From CAVQNQ01 sp963714205 (GTDB lineage: Bacteria > Acidobacteriota > Terriglobia > Bryobacterales > Bryobacteraceae): a stretch of 64,000 nucleotides of DNA. Below are positions 42,476 to 52,039 of this stretch, piece after piece. Made by a program: the position numbers and the translations under genes. The stretch spans positions 248,001 to 312,000 of the forward strand of contig CAVQNQ010000007.1 in NCBI GenBank assembly GCA_963714205.1, read 5' to 3'. The first letter of the stretch is position 1; every line of letters starts with the position of its first letter. The notes under the pieces were generated by a model, which searched no databases, was not told the DNA's origin, and saw only the letters and a program-made list of their open reading frames with translations.

Positions 42476-42881
42476 CGGACCGGATACTCCTTTTCTATTG
42501 TTTGATTCCATTCTCTGCCTCATTGCCCAAAACCGGCCTTGGACACGACCCCCTGCATGCCTGCTCAGGGGCGAGTTAGCGCCACAACTCGACGGCGATG
42601 ACGGTAGCACGTCAGCGTTTCGTATCCAGGGTGCAGTCTCCCCTACGATACGGCCGGAATGTTAATCACGAGTTTCAGATAAATGAATCCTGGATAAATT
42701 ACAACGAACGGAACTCGCATTGCCCCGGTGATTCCCCCCAGCAATGCCGAAGCTGGCCGCCGGCCGTTACTTTATGGCCTTCGTGGACTCAGATGCCACG
42801 GCCTGCGCGAGTGAGGATTCCAACGAACGGATGGGATCTTCTTGTATCTTGGTATGGCGACTTACTTCTTGGCGCCGTCCG
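42476..42881. other. Non-coding gap between two minus-strand genes
   Basis: This 406-base gap holds the AAGGAG ribosome site of the metallophosphoesterase gene (42487-42492 on the plus strand as CTCCTT) and presumably its promoter. It is more AT-rich than its surroundings around 42650-42720. I find no RNA gene, repeat or convincing terminator here. Open frames that cross it are antisense shadows of the TPR gene. Confidence 0.6.
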
Positions 42882-45234
42882 TCAGCCCAGCTTGGCAATC
42901 AGCGCCTGGATCTTCTCGCGGTCTTCCTTTTGGGGGTTGTACTTGAGCGCGTCCTGGAGTTCCTTGAGGGCCCGCGGCTTGTCGCCCTTCTGATAGAATC
43001 CCCAGCCCAGGTGGTAGCGGTAGAGCGCGTTGGTGGGCGCTTTGGTCACCAGGTCCTGAAAGATATCGATGGCATTGTCGGACAGGTTCTTCCTGAGATA
43101 GATCACGCCCAGGGTGTCGGAGACTTCCGCCATGTTGGGCAGCAGTTGTTTGGCGCGCTGGGCCTTGGTGAGGGCATCGTTCAGATCGCCGCCGTGCTCG
43201 GCCAGCAGGAAGGCCAGGTTATTCAAGGCCGCGCCGTTATTGGGATCGAGTTTGACGCTGCTTTCATAGGCCTGCCGGGCTTCGTTCCAGTGGCCGGCGG
43301 AGTCCAGCGCAGTGGCCAGCGCGGTCAGGATAGCAGGGTTCTCGGGAGCGAGGTCGCGGGCCTTCTGCATGGCGGCGATGGCGTTCGTCAGATCGCCCTT
43401 GCCGCGGTAGACCTCCCCGATCTTCATGTAGATGCCGCTGCCCTGCTTGGCGTTCTTGTCCAGGCCGTTCAGAACCTTCTGGAAGTAAGCGATGGCCAGA
43501 TCCGGCTTGCCGGTGCGCGCGGCGGTATTGCCGAGGGCCTCCACCAGGTCGAGGCGGTTGGGCGCCTTGGCGGATTCCTCTTGCAGCACGGCCATGGCGC
43601 GGTCGGGCTGTTTCTGCGCCAGGTCAGCCTCAACGATGCCCAACAGGCCGCGCACGGCTGAAGGATTCAATTCGTAGCAGCGCCGGAAGTCCACCTCCGC
43701 TTCCTTGAACTTGCTCTCCATCAGGTTCACCGAACCGCGCTGAAACAGGGCATCCGGCCAATCGGGATTGGTCTTGAGAAGCTCATTCAGCAGGTCGCGG
43801 GCTTCGGGCAGTCTCTTGAGGCCGATCAGCGAGGCCACCTGAATCAGGCGCGCGTTGGAGTTGTTCTTATCGAAGCCCAGGATCGCGAGGGCGCTCTTGA
43901 GACCGGCGTCGTATTGCCGTTGGGCCACCAGCAGCTCCGCCAGCGCGATGCGCGCGGAGAGATAGTCCGGGCGCAGATCGGCGGCTTTCTGAAACTCCTG
44001 GCGGGCCAGCTCATATTCGCCGCGCGCGACATGCGCGCGTCCCAGGTTATAGTGCGGCACGGGGTTATTGGGATCGCGCGTCGCCACGGACTGGAGCTCG
44101 ATCACGGCTTTGGAGACCTCGCCCTTGTCCAGCAGGAAAGTGGCAGCCAGGCCGCGGGCATCCGTATCATTGGGATTGTCCTTCAGGATTTCGGAGTTGA
44201 TGGCGGCCGCTTCGGCCGGCTTCTTCTGCTGCATCAGCACTTCGATGACGCGTTTCTGATAGGTGAGCTTGGCTTTGGGATCGCGCGCAATGCCTTCGCG
44301 ATATTCGCGAATGGCGGCTTCGCCGTCCCCCAGACGGAAGTAGAAGTCGCCTACGTCCAGGTACGCCCGGTCGTAATCCTTGGCGTGCGCCTTAATCTGG
44401 TCGAGAACCGTAAGCATGTCCTGGCGGCGATTTTGCGTGAAGTAGTGCAGCGCCAGCCGGGACAGGAAGCTGTACTGGGTGGGATTATTACGATACGCCA
44501 GCTTCAGGATCTCTTCGCCATCGGCGAACTTCTTCTGGACGATCTCCAGATTATAGAGGCTCGTTGTAGCCCAATAGAAAAGTCTTGTCGTTTTCAAACG
44601 TCTTGCGGTAGATCTGTTCTGCGCCGGCGTAGTCGCCGGTCCAGGACAGTGTGCGGGCGATCTGCGTCATCACGCCCCGGTCACCCGGCTTGGCCGCGTC
44701 GGCCTTGCGGTACTCCTCGAGCGCGCTCGCGAGCAGCTTGCGCCCTTCATCGTTGCGCGCCGAGCCGAAAGCCTGGTTGGCGCGCGCGAAGTCCAGGTCG
44801 CCCGTGAGCCGGTGCCCGTCAAACGAGTTGGAATCGCGCTTAAGCAGCTGCGCGCTGTAATCCCCCACTTCATTCATGAGGCTGGGGTCGCGCGAGAGCC
44901 CGATGTAGATTTCGGAAAGTTTGACGACAGAATCCCAGTGATCGGGCTGATCCTGCGGGAGCAGCTCGATGGCGCGGCGGAAAGACTGGACGGCCTCGGC
45001 CCACAAGGCCAGCTTCTCGTCCACCAGCCCCAGCCGGTAGTAGGCGGGGCCATAGCGCGCATCCTTTTGCCTGGCATCGCGATACATGATGCGGGCTTCC
45101 TTATACTTGCCCTTTTCGAAGTATCGGTTGCCGCTTTCCAGGTAGCGTTTCTTAGCTACGTTGGGATCGCGATTGCAGGAAACCAGCGCCATGGCGGCCG
45201 CCAGAGCGATGGGGGCTACTCGAACGAAACGCAT
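42882..45234 (-). pseudogene. TPR-repeat lipoprotein, frameshifted
   Basis: Large periplasmic repeat protein, about 780 aa if read through. The start at 45234 follows GAGG and gives a lipoprotein signal ending ALVSC (Cys20). TPR helices run through the whole protein, for example YLESGNRYFEKGKYKEARIM near residue 31, HYNLGRAHVARGEYELARQE, and ALNNLAFLLAEHGGDLNDAL. The first frame ends after KTFENDKTFLLGY with an early stop at 44551; the second begins at RLFYWATTSLYNLEIVQKKF. Removing one base of the TTTT run at 44591-44594 makes one continuous protein. Similar proteins act in exopolysaccharide or envelope assembly, but no partner is seen here. Confidence 0.85.
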
Positions 45235-45468
45235 GGGATCCTCATTGAATTGATTCTCTTACACTTTAGGACAGATCGGCCGCGCCCGCCATAGGCAGGC
45301 AGGCTGCCTGTTCGATATAGTAGTACCGGTACCACACCGCGATCCTGGCGCACGATGCAAAATAGCTCCAACGCCATCGCCTGAATATCGGATTGTGAGT
45401 TCTCATACTCTGGATTTCGAAGCGCCGCAGACAATCGGCAGAAGCGGGGGGTTCAGGGATGGCCAAAG

Positions 45469-45477
45469 TGCTATAAT
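45469..45477 (+). promoter_or_regulatory. Extended -10 promoter of the lysozyme-like gene
   Basis: TGCTATAAT is a perfect extended -10 (TG-N-TATAAT) in the 383-base gap between the TPR gene and the lysozyme-like gene. No good -35 precedes it, which extended -10 promoters can tolerate. The leader would be about 130 bases. The downstream gene has a strong AAGGAG ribosome site at 45604-45609. The rest of the gap (45235-45617) shows no gene. Confidence 0.5.
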
Positions 45478-45617
45478 CTCGGGATATGTCGTTCTTGTAA
45501 CTCACCATTGTCGAGGGACTTCATGTCCTTCCCCCCGGCATCGCTGCAGGGTTCGACGCCTCGGAGCGCGAAGCTGCCAGCAAGTTTCAATTCCGAAAAT
45601 CCTAAGGAGAATCTGAA

Positions 45618-46097
45618 ATGCGAAAATTACTTTCCGCGGGGTTGGTCGTCTTTGCCGGAGTCATGTCTGCGCCGATATCAAAGCCGCTGGATTTCAGCCG
45701 CGCCGCGCCCGCTCCAGATTACCGTACGGATGCAAGATTTCAGGCTTTACATAGCTTCTTTGAGAAGTTCGAGTGTCCGGTGATTACCTATTCGCGCGAG
45801 TTCCTGCAGGCCGCCGACGATTACAGTCTGGACTGGCGGCTCTTGCCGAGCATCTCCTACGTCGAAACAAGCTGCGGAAGAAGCGCTCCGCATAACAATC
45901 TTTTCGGCTGGGATTCCGGCCGCGCGCACTTTGCTACCCCCATCCAGAGCATCTTCGTTGTGGCGTATCGCCTGTCCTACTCGCGGCTGTACCGGGACAA
46001 GAGCTTGAACGCACTTCTGGCCACCTACAATCCCCTGGCCGAATACGCCCCGAAGGTAATGTCCGTCATGCAGCGGATCGGCGCCTCCGGGGAGTAA
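45618..46097 (+). CDS. Small secreted lysozyme/lytic-transglycosylase-like protein
   Basis: Exported protein of 159 aa with signal peptide LLSAGLVVFAGVMSAPIS. The core looks like a small lysozyme-like glycoside-hydrolase fold: REFLQAADDYSLDWRLLPSI, then YVETSCGRSAPHNNLFGWDSG with the probable catalytic Glu near residue 82, and a later YNPLAEYAPKVMS helix. That pattern (Glu followed by an NxFGW segment) is shared with peptidoglycan-cleaving glucosaminidases and SLT-type transglycosylases. It stands alone, in front of the rpsA region. The fold assignment is by motif only. Confidence 0.7.
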   Translation: MRKLLSAGLVVFAGVMSAPISKPLDFSRAAPAPDYRTDARFQALHSFFEKFECPVITYSREFLQAADDYSLDWRLLPSISYVETSCGRSAPHNNLFGWDSGRAHFATPIQSIFVVAYRLSYSRLYRDKSLNALLATYNPLAEYAPKVMSVMQRIGASGE

Positions 46098-46176
46098 CCG
46101 CCACGATTTAACGTATCGGCCCCCTCAAAGCCGTTTAACCCCGCCCCAGTTTCACCAGTTTGCACGGCGGGGGCCG

Positions 46177-46206
46177 TTGACAACCCGCGCGGAACCGGCG
46201 TATAGT
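46177..46206 (+). promoter_or_regulatory. Sigma-70 promoter of rpsA
   Basis: TTGACA (46177-46182) and TATAGT (46201-46206) with an 18-base spacer, close to the housekeeping consensus and the best in the window. The leader is about 130 bases, long enough for autoregulation by S1, as known in Escherichia coli. No structured element could be verified by eye. Confidence 0.65.
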
Positions 46207-46345
46207 TGCTAACATACTGATCTCTCAGTGCTTTGGCTGAAATTGAGACCATGGTCCGAAACAACGACGAGGCTCGGCAGGACGGAGCCTGCCCGGCCAG
46301 TGTTTCCGGCGACCATCGGCCGATCAGTAAAACGGTGGAGGCGTG

Positions 46346-48061
46346 ATGGCCGCGGACCAGGACAAGGGGCAAGTGGACCAATCGGTCCCTGAGAACTACG
46401 AGGATCTTCTCGAGGATTACTCGCATTTCGCTCCACCCGCCGCCGACGAGGTGCTGCAAGGCACGGTCCTCAGCGTCACCGCTAAAGACGTCATCATCGA
46501 CTTCGGCTACAAGTCGGAAGGTCTGGTCCCCATCGAGCAGTTTCAATCGCCCGCAGGCGAAGTGAGCGTGAAGCCCGGCGACGTGGTCGATGTGATGATC
46601 GATCACGGCGAGCAGCCGGAGGGCTACGTCCTGCTTTCGCATACGCGGGCCGCGCGCCTGCGCATCTGGGACAACCTGGACAAGGCCTACGAGGAACAGC
46701 TCATCGTTTCCGGACGCGTGCTGGGGCGGGTCAAAGGCGGGCTGGCGGTGGACGTTGGGATCAAGGCATTCATGCCCGGCTCGCAGGCCGATCCGCGCCC
46801 CGTGCACAACCTGGACAGCCTGGTCGGACAGGACATTCCCGTCAAGGTTATCAAGCTCAACCGCCGCCGCGGGAACGTGGTGGTTTCGCGCAAGATGGCG
46901 GTGGAGGACGAGGTCCGCGCGCGCAAGGGCGCCACGCTGGAACATCTCACGGAAGGCGCGGTGGTCACGGGCGTGGTGAAGAACCTGACCGATTACGGCG
47001 CCTTCATCGACCTGGGCGGCATCGATGGCCTGCTGCACGTAACCGACATGTCGTATGGGCGGGTGTCGCATCCTTCCGAAGTGCTGCACGTGGGCGAGAC
47101 GGTCACGGTCAAGATTCTCAAATTCGACCGCAACAAGGAGCGCGTCTCCCTGGGGATGAAACAGATCGAGCCGGACCCCTGGGAAACCGTGAACGAACGC
47201 TTCCCCGTGAACGCGCGCGTAATCGGGCGGGTTGTCAACGTGACCGATTATGGAGCCTTCGTGGAACTGGAGGCGGGGGTCGAGGGGCTGATTCACATCA
47301 GCGAGATGACTTGGTCGCGGCGCATGAAGCATCCTTCCAAGGTGGTCAAGCCGGGCGATCAGGTGGAGGCCGTGGTCCTGGAGGTGCATCCCAAGGAGCG
47401 GCGCATCTCGCTCGGGCTGAAGCAGCTCGAACCGAATCCCTGGACCACCATCGACGCGCGCTACAGCGTGGGATCGGTGGTGGAAGGGCGCGTGCGCAAC
47501 ATGACCGATTTCGGAGCCTTCATCGAAATCGAAGAGGGCATCGACGGCCTGGTGCACGTCTCGGACCTCTCGTGGACCAAGCGCGTGAAGCATCCCTCTG
47601 AGATCCTGAAGAAGGGCCAGATCGTGCAGGCCGTGATTCTGAACATCGATTCCTCGGCGCACCGGCTATCGCTGGGCGTCAAACAGCTTCAGCCAGACGC
47701 CTGGGAGAGCTATTTCCAGGCCCACCAGGTGGGCGACACGGTGCATGGCAAAGTCTGCCGGCTGGCCAGCTTCGGGGCGTTTGTGGAACTCGCCGAGGGT
47801 GTGGAAGGGTTGTGCCATTTCTCGGAAGTGCCGGGCTATGCGGGCCGCCGGAGCGCCGAGGAGCCACCGCTGCGCGCGGGACAGGAGCGCGATTTCAAGA
47901 TCATCAAGATGAGCGAGGCCGAGAAAAAGATCGGCCTGAGCCTGCGCGCGGTATCGGCGGACAGCGAGAAGACGCGCCTGGAAGACTATCAGCGTCAGGC
48001 CGACGCGGCCACCACAACCATCGAAGAGGCCATGAGCCTGAAGGTCCGTAATACCGAGTAG
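46346..48061 (+). CDS. rpsA: 30S ribosomal protein S1
   Basis: RNA-binding protein of 571 aa with six S1/OB repeats, guiding mRNA onto the 30S subunit. Repeats begin near VLQGTVLSVTAKDVIIDFGY (residue ~37), LIVSGRVLGRVKGGLAVDVG, VVTGVVKNLTDYGAFIDLGG, VIGRVVNVTDYGAFVELEAG, VVEGRVRNMTDFGAFIEIEE and VHGKVCRLASFGAFVELAEG. The ATG at 46346 suits the GGTGGAG site better than the GTG three bases earlier. An IHF/HU gene follows 66 bases later, as in enterobacteria (rpsA-ihfB). Confidence 0.97.
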   Translation: MAADQDKGQVDQSVPENYEDLLEDYSHFAPPAADEVLQGTVLSVTAKDVIIDFGYKSEGLVPIEQFQSPAGEVSVKPGDVVDVMIDHGEQPEGYVLLSHTRAARLRIWDNLDKAYEEQLIVSGRVLGRVKGGLAVDVGIKAFMPGSQADPRPVHNLDSLVGQDIPVKVIKLNRRRGNVVVSRKMAVEDEVRARKGATLEHLTEGAVVTGVVKNLTDYGAFIDLGGIDGLLHVTDMSYGRVSHPSEVLHVGETVTVKILKFDRNKERVSLGMKQIEPDPWETVNERFPVNARVIGRVVNVTDYGAFVELEAGVEGLIHISEMTWSRRMKHPSKVVKPGDQVEAVVLEVHPKERRISLGLKQLEPNPWTTIDARYSVGSVVEGRVRNMTDFGAFIEIEEGIDGLVHVSDLSWTKRVKHPSEILKKGQIVQAVILNIDSSAHRLSLGVKQLQPDAWESYFQAHQVGDTVHGKVCRLASFGAFVELAEGVEGLCHFSEVPGYAGRRSAEEPPLRAGQERDFKIIKMSEAEKKIGLSLRAVSADSEKTRLEDYQRQADAATTTIEEAMSLKVRNTE

Positions 48062-48127
48062 CTTGCAAAATGCCTCGAATCACGCGATACTGCGGTTTCG
48101 TAACCGATTGACACCCAGGAGAATACG

Positions 48128-48448
48128 ATGACTAAGGCCGATCTGATTGAAGAGGTCTCCCGAGTGGTGGAGATGACCCGGAAAGAATCCGAGGTCATCG
48201 TAGAGGCGATTTTCGACAGCATCGTTCGTTCCCTGCGCACGGGCGACAAGATTGAGATCCGCGGCTTCGGCAGTTTCCGCACGCGTCAGAGACAACCCCG
48301 GATCGGCCGCAATCCCAAGACGGGCGCACGAGTCGAGGTGCCCGCCAAAAAAATCCCCTATTTCAAGCCCAGCAAGGAACTGAAGGATGTGGTCAACAAC
48401 TCGGTGACGGGCACGCCCGCCCCCGAGCAGGTTCCCAACCCCCAATAG
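48128..48448 (+). CDS. HU/IHF-family DNA-binding protein
   Basis: Histone-like DNA-bending protein of 106 aa. The N-terminus MTKADLIEEVSRVVEMTRKE and the signature GDKIEIRGFGSFRTRQRQPR are typical, followed by RIGRNPKTGARVEVPAKKI with the arm that intercalates DNA. The position after rpsA is that of ihfB, but HU and IHF-beta cannot be separated reliably by eye. It is preceded by CAGGAGAATACG as ribosome site. A slightly long, hydrophilic C-terminal tail (about 12 residues) is not common in enterobacterial IHF. Confidence 0.92.
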   Translation: MTKADLIEEVSRVVEMTRKESEVIVEAIFDSIVRSLRTGDKIEIRGFGSFRTRQRQPRIGRNPKTGARVEVPAKKIPYFKPSKELKDVVNNSVTGTPAPEQVPNPQ

Positions 48449-48465
48449 ACCGGTCCGGGGACGGC

Positions 48466-48954
48466 ATGGATTACCTCTGGACCCCCTGGCGTTATGAATA
48501 TATCAGCCACACGGGGGAAGATGCCGCTTGCGTGTTCTGCGCGGCCGCTCAGTCGTCCGACGATAAAGCCGCCCTGGTGGTGCATCGCGGGAAATGCAAT
48601 TTCGTGATCCTCAACCGCTACCCGTACACCTCGGGCCACATCATGGTTGTGCCGTACGCGCATGTTGCCACTCTCGAAGAGATGCCCGACGAGGCGCTAG
48701 TGGAAATGATCCGCCTGGCGCGCGCGGCCGAGCGGCATCTGCGCGCGGTCTACCGGCCGGAAGGTCTCAATCTGGGGATAAACCTGGGCCGCAGCGCCGG
48801 GGCGGGAATCGCCGGCCACGTGCATCTGCACGCGCTGCCCCGCTGGACCGGCGACACCAACTTCATGACCGTGGTGGCCGAAACGCGTGTACTGCCCGAG
48901 GACCTGGAAATCACCTGGGAGAGGCTGAGGCAAGCTTTCTCGCAGAACGTTTGA
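48466..48954 (+). CDS. HIT-family nucleotide hydrolase/transferase
   Basis: Cytoplasmic HIT-domain protein of 162 aa. The catalytic triad motif is GHVHLHALPRW near residues 117-127. The N-terminal MDYLWTPWRYEYI and CVFCAA match the AP4A-hydrolase-like HIT branch common in Acidobacteria and Actinobacteria, and the N-terminal Cys pair may bind zinc. It lies 17 bases after the IHF/HU gene and may share its transcript. Substrate is likely a dinucleoside polyphosphate or nucleotide adduct. Confidence 0.92.
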   Translation: MDYLWTPWRYEYISHTGEDAACVFCAAAQSSDDKAALVVHRGKCNFVILNRYPYTSGHIMVVPYAHVATLEEMPDEALVEMIRLARAAERHLRAVYRPEGLNLGINLGRSAGAGIAGHVHLHALPRWTGDTNFMTVVAETRVLPEDLEITWERLRQAFSQNV

Positions 48955-49001
48955 ACCAGCCGGGCACGCGCGGCGTAAGATAATCCAGTGGTGTATTGAA
49001 C

Positions 49002-50309
49002 ATGCCGCGATTGCTCCCGCTTCTGCTCCTGCTGGCCGCGCTGGTTTCCGCGCAGGCTCCACAACACCCCAATGTGCCTGCCGCCGCGCAGGCTACCGCG
49101 CACTTCGACGCCAAGGCCGCCACGGACGCCTGGCTGGCTTCGCTTCCGCCTGCCTTCCGGACCCGCTCGGATGCCTATTTCGAGGGCACCTATTGGCTGA
49201 CCCTGTGGGACTTTCTGGCGGGAGTGGCGGTTTGCGCGATTCTGCTCCCGACCCGGGTTTCGGCGCGCATGCGCGACCTGGCGGAGCGCGCCACGCGATC
49301 CGGATTCCTCCAGACGCTTCTCTATTGGGCGCAGTTCGCGGTGGTCACTGCGGTGATCCTGTTTCCGCTGGCGGTGTATGAGGGCTTCTTCCGTGAGCAC
49401 CGGTACGGACTCTCGAATCAGACGTTCGGCGCGTGGCTCCGCGACCAGGCGGTCGGCTTCGCCGTGAGTCTCGTGCTGGCGGGTCTCGCGGTGGCCGCGC
49501 TGTTTGCGGTGGTGCGGCGCCTGCCGCGCACATGGCATATCTGGGGAACGGTGGTGGCCATAGCGTTCGACGCCTTCACGGTGGCGATCGCGCCGGTCTT
49601 CATCGTTCCGCTGTTCAATACCCCCAAGCTGCTGGCGGATTCGCCCATCCGCTCGGAAATTCTAAGCCTGGCTCACGCCAGCGGCATTCCGGCGCGCGAC
49701 GTCTACCAGATCGATGCCTCCCGCCAGAGCAACCGGGTGAGCGCCAATGTCAGCGGTCTCGCGGGCACGGAGCGCATCACGCTGAACGACAACCTGCTGC
49801 GGCGCTGTTCCCCGGAAGGTGTCCTGTCGGTGATGGGCCACGAGATGGGCCACTATGTGATGCATCACGTGGAGATGGATATCCTCATCTCCGCGGTGGT
49901 CTTCGCAGTCCTGTTTGCCCTGCTGCGATGGTCGCTGGAGGCCTCGCTGAAGCGCTGGGGAGTGCGCTGGGGGATTCGCGGGGTCGGCGATGTGGCCGTG
50001 CTGCCGCTGGCCGTCATCATTCTCTCCACACTCAGCTTCCTCTTCACGCCGCTCGGCAACACCTTCAGCCGGACGCAGGAGTACGCAGCCGATATCTACG
50101 GCCTGAACGCGGCCCGCCAGCCGGATGGCGAAGCCGAGGTGGACCTGCTGCTGGGAGAGTACCGCAAGCTTGACCCAGGGCCGCTCGAGGAGTTCGTGTT
50201 TTTCGACCACCCCAGCGGGCGCACCCGCATCTACGCGGCCATGCGCTGGAAGTCCGAGAACCTGTGCCTGTTTCAGAAGGATCTGCCGTGCGCCATCGAG
50301 CCCCGGTAG
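49002..50309 (+). CDS. M48-family membrane zinc metalloprotease (Ste24/CAAX protease-like)
   Basis: Integral-membrane protease of about 436 aa. An N-terminal signal-like helix (LLPLLLLLAALVSAQ) leads to several membrane spans (for example LWDFLAGVAVCAILLP and FAVSLVLAGLAVAALFAVV). The zinc site is VMGHEMGHYVMHHVE near residue 280, with the third ligand likely in RTQEYAADIYGLNAA. Size and motif order match Ste24-type peptidases, which in bacteria cleave membrane-related substrates. The ATG at 49002 is preferred; a TTG lies two codons earlier. Confidence 0.93.
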   Translation: MPRLLPLLLLLAALVSAQAPQHPNVPAAAQATAHFDAKAATDAWLASLPPAFRTRSDAYFEGTYWLTLWDFLAGVAVCAILLPTRVSARMRDLAERATRSGFLQTLLYWAQFAVVTAVILFPLAVYEGFFREHRYGLSNQTFGAWLRDQAVGFAVSLVLAGLAVAALFAVVRRLPRTWHIWGTVVAIAFDAFTVAIAPVFIVPLFNTPKLLADSPIRSEILSLAHASGIPARDVYQIDASRQSNRVSANVSGLAGTERITLNDNLLRRCSPEGVLSVMGHEMGHYVMHHVEMDILISAVVFAVLFALLRWSLEASLKRWGVRWGIRGVGDVAVLPLAVIILSTLSFLFTPLGNTFSRTQEYAADIYGLNAARQPDGEAEVDLLLGEYRKLDPGPLEEFVFFDHPSGRTRIYAAMRWKSENLCLFQKDLPCAIEPR

Positions 50310-50336
50310 CGCCCCAGGCCGGTATAATCGAGGGAG

Positions 50337-50891
50337 ATGCGCCATCTTCGAATGCTCGGCCTGCTGGCAATGGCGTTGCTGCTGCCGCTCGTCCGCGCGC
50401 AGGTGGGCAGATGCGACTGCGATGTGGCGCGGCCCGAGACCATGGAGAGCCGCGAATGCGGGCTGTGCCGGGCCGCCGAAGAGCAGCCTCCCGATGTTGC
50501 ATACTTCGCGATCCGCGACGCCAATCCGACCAAGCCCAACCGCTGGCTGGCCCTGCCCCGTTACCATGGCCATAATCCCCAGGAACTGAGCGGCATGACG
50601 GCCGCGCAGCGCACCGCCTACTGGACCTTCGCCATCGCCAAGGCGCACGAGCTGTGGGGCGAGAAATGGGGCCTGGCTGTCAACGACGTGGGAGAGCGCT
50701 CCCAGTGCCACATGCACATCCACATCGGCAAGCTGGGCGAGGGCGCCGAGGACGACCAGTTCGTGGTCGTGGACGGCCCGGCCGATATCCCGCTTCCGCG
50801 GGAAGGCGATGGGATCTGGGTGCACCCGGTGGCCGGCAAGCTGCATGTCCATTTCGGCGATCCTTCGCCGGAACTGCTGCTGATGCGTTAG
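50337..50891 (+). CDS. Secreted HIT-like (CDP-diacylglycerol pyrophosphatase-like) protein
   Basis: Exported protein of 184 aa. Signal peptide LRMLGLLAMALLLPLVRAQ, then a Cys-rich start (GRCDCDV, ECGLCRAA). The core carries GERSQCHMHIHIGKL near residues 119-133, a HIT-superfamily histidine triad preceded by the SQ pair seen in CDP-diacylglycerol pyrophosphatases. It follows the M48 protease gene by 27 bases, on the same strand. Whether it is truly a lipid phosphohydrolase is uncertain; the triad is clear, the rest is not diagnostic. Confidence 0.7.
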   Translation: MRHLRMLGLLAMALLLPLVRAQVGRCDCDVARPETMESRECGLCRAAEEQPPDVAYFAIRDANPTKPNRWLALPRYHGHNPQELSGMTAAQRTAYWTFAIAKAHELWGEKWGLAVNDVGERSQCHMHIHIGKLGEGAEDDQFVVVDGPADIPLPREGDGIWVHPVAGKLHVHFGDPSPELLLMR

Positions 50892-51047
50892 CCCCGCTTT
50901 CGCACTGCCCGCGGAGGCCCTCACCCGAGGACAGATTGGCTGGAAGTTAGGGGCCCGCTGCTGGCCTTTCGCAACCTTCCCCTGTCGTCCCAATTACGCC
51001 AATATCAGGGAAGGCACCGGTGAGCCCGTGTGCCGGACGGAGCCATC

Positions 51048-52034
51048 ATGTCGTTCGCACGCTTTGTACAGAAGCAGTTCGTCGAGGTCATCCAATGGAA
51101 CGAGCCCGACGAGGGCATCCTCGCCTGCCGGTATCCCATCGCCGACATGGAGATTCGGAATGGCGCGCGGCTCACCGTTCGCGAATCCCAGATGGCGGCA
51201 TTCGTCAACGAAGGGAAGATCGCCGACGTCTTCGGGCCCGGACTGTACACCCTCAACACGCACAATCTGCCGCTGATGACCGATCTCAACAATTGGGACA
51301 AGGACTTCGAATCTCCCTTCAAATCGGACGTGTATTTCTTCTCGACCCGATTCCAGATCGATCAGCGATGGGGAACCGCCACGCCGATTACGATCCGGGA
51401 AAAAGAGTTTGGGGCTGTGCGACTGCGGGCGTACGGCATTTACTCTTACCGCATCGCCGATCCGCGGGCCTTCTTCACCAACGTAAGCGGCACGCGCGAG
51501 CTCTACCGCGTGGAGGATATCGAAGGTCAGCTCCGCAACCTGGTCGTAGCGCGCCTCACCGAGGTGGTGGCTCCTTCCGAAGTGGCGTTCCTGGATATGG
51601 CGGCCCACCAGGCGGACCTCGCCCAAAAAGTGGCGGCGGCGGTGCGGCCCTCCTTTACCGCGCTTGGGCTGAAGCTCGATGCCCTGGTGATCGAGAGCCT
51701 GTCGCTTCCCGACGAACTGCAGAAGGTGCTGGACCGGCGGATCGGCGCTAACCTAGCCGGCGACCTGGGCCGCTACACGCAATTCGAAGCCGCCCAATCG
51801 CTGGAGACCGCCGCCGCCAATACGGGCGGCTCGGCCGGCGCTGGCGTAGGGATTGGCGCTGGCATATCGATGGCGCAGACGATGATGAATGCCGCCGGGG
51901 CGCTGCCCCATCCAGCCGCGCCCGCCGCTGCGCCGGGTGCCACCGCCAAGTTCTGCCGGGAGTGCGGGCGGGAGATTCCCCGCGCGGCGAAGTTCTGCCC
52001 GGAATGCGGAAAGCCCCAGGCCTCCCAGGAGTAG
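51048..52034 (+). CDS. SPFH-domain protein with C-terminal zinc ribbon (YdjI-like)
   Basis: Protein of 328 aa with an SPFH/band-7-like region, resembling Bacillus YdjI. It begins MSFARFVQKQFVEVIQWNEPDE, an N-terminus shared by that family, so I use the ATG at 51048 rather than a GTG six codons earlier. The SPFH region runs to about residue 260, then a Gly/Ala-rich, low-complexity stretch (about 258-298), and a zinc ribbon with CRECGREIPRAAKFCPECGK at the end. A second zinc-ribbon protein follows after 5 bases. Such proteins may organise membrane domains, but the role is not established. Confidence 0.85.
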   Translation: MSFARFVQKQFVEVIQWNEPDEGILACRYPIADMEIRNGARLTVRESQMAAFVNEGKIADVFGPGLYTLNTHNLPLMTDLNNWDKDFESPFKSDVYFFSTRFQIDQRWGTATPITIREKEFGAVRLRAYGIYSYRIADPRAFFTNVSGTRELYRVEDIEGQLRNLVVARLTEVVAPSEVAFLDMAAHQADLAQKVAAAVRPSFTALGLKLDALVIESLSLPDELQKVLDRRIGANLAGDLGRYTQFEAAQSLETAAANTGGSAGAGVGIGAGISMAQTMMNAAGALPHPAAPAAAPGATAKFCRECGREIPRAAKFCPECGKPQASQE

Positions 52035-52039
52035 CGGCG

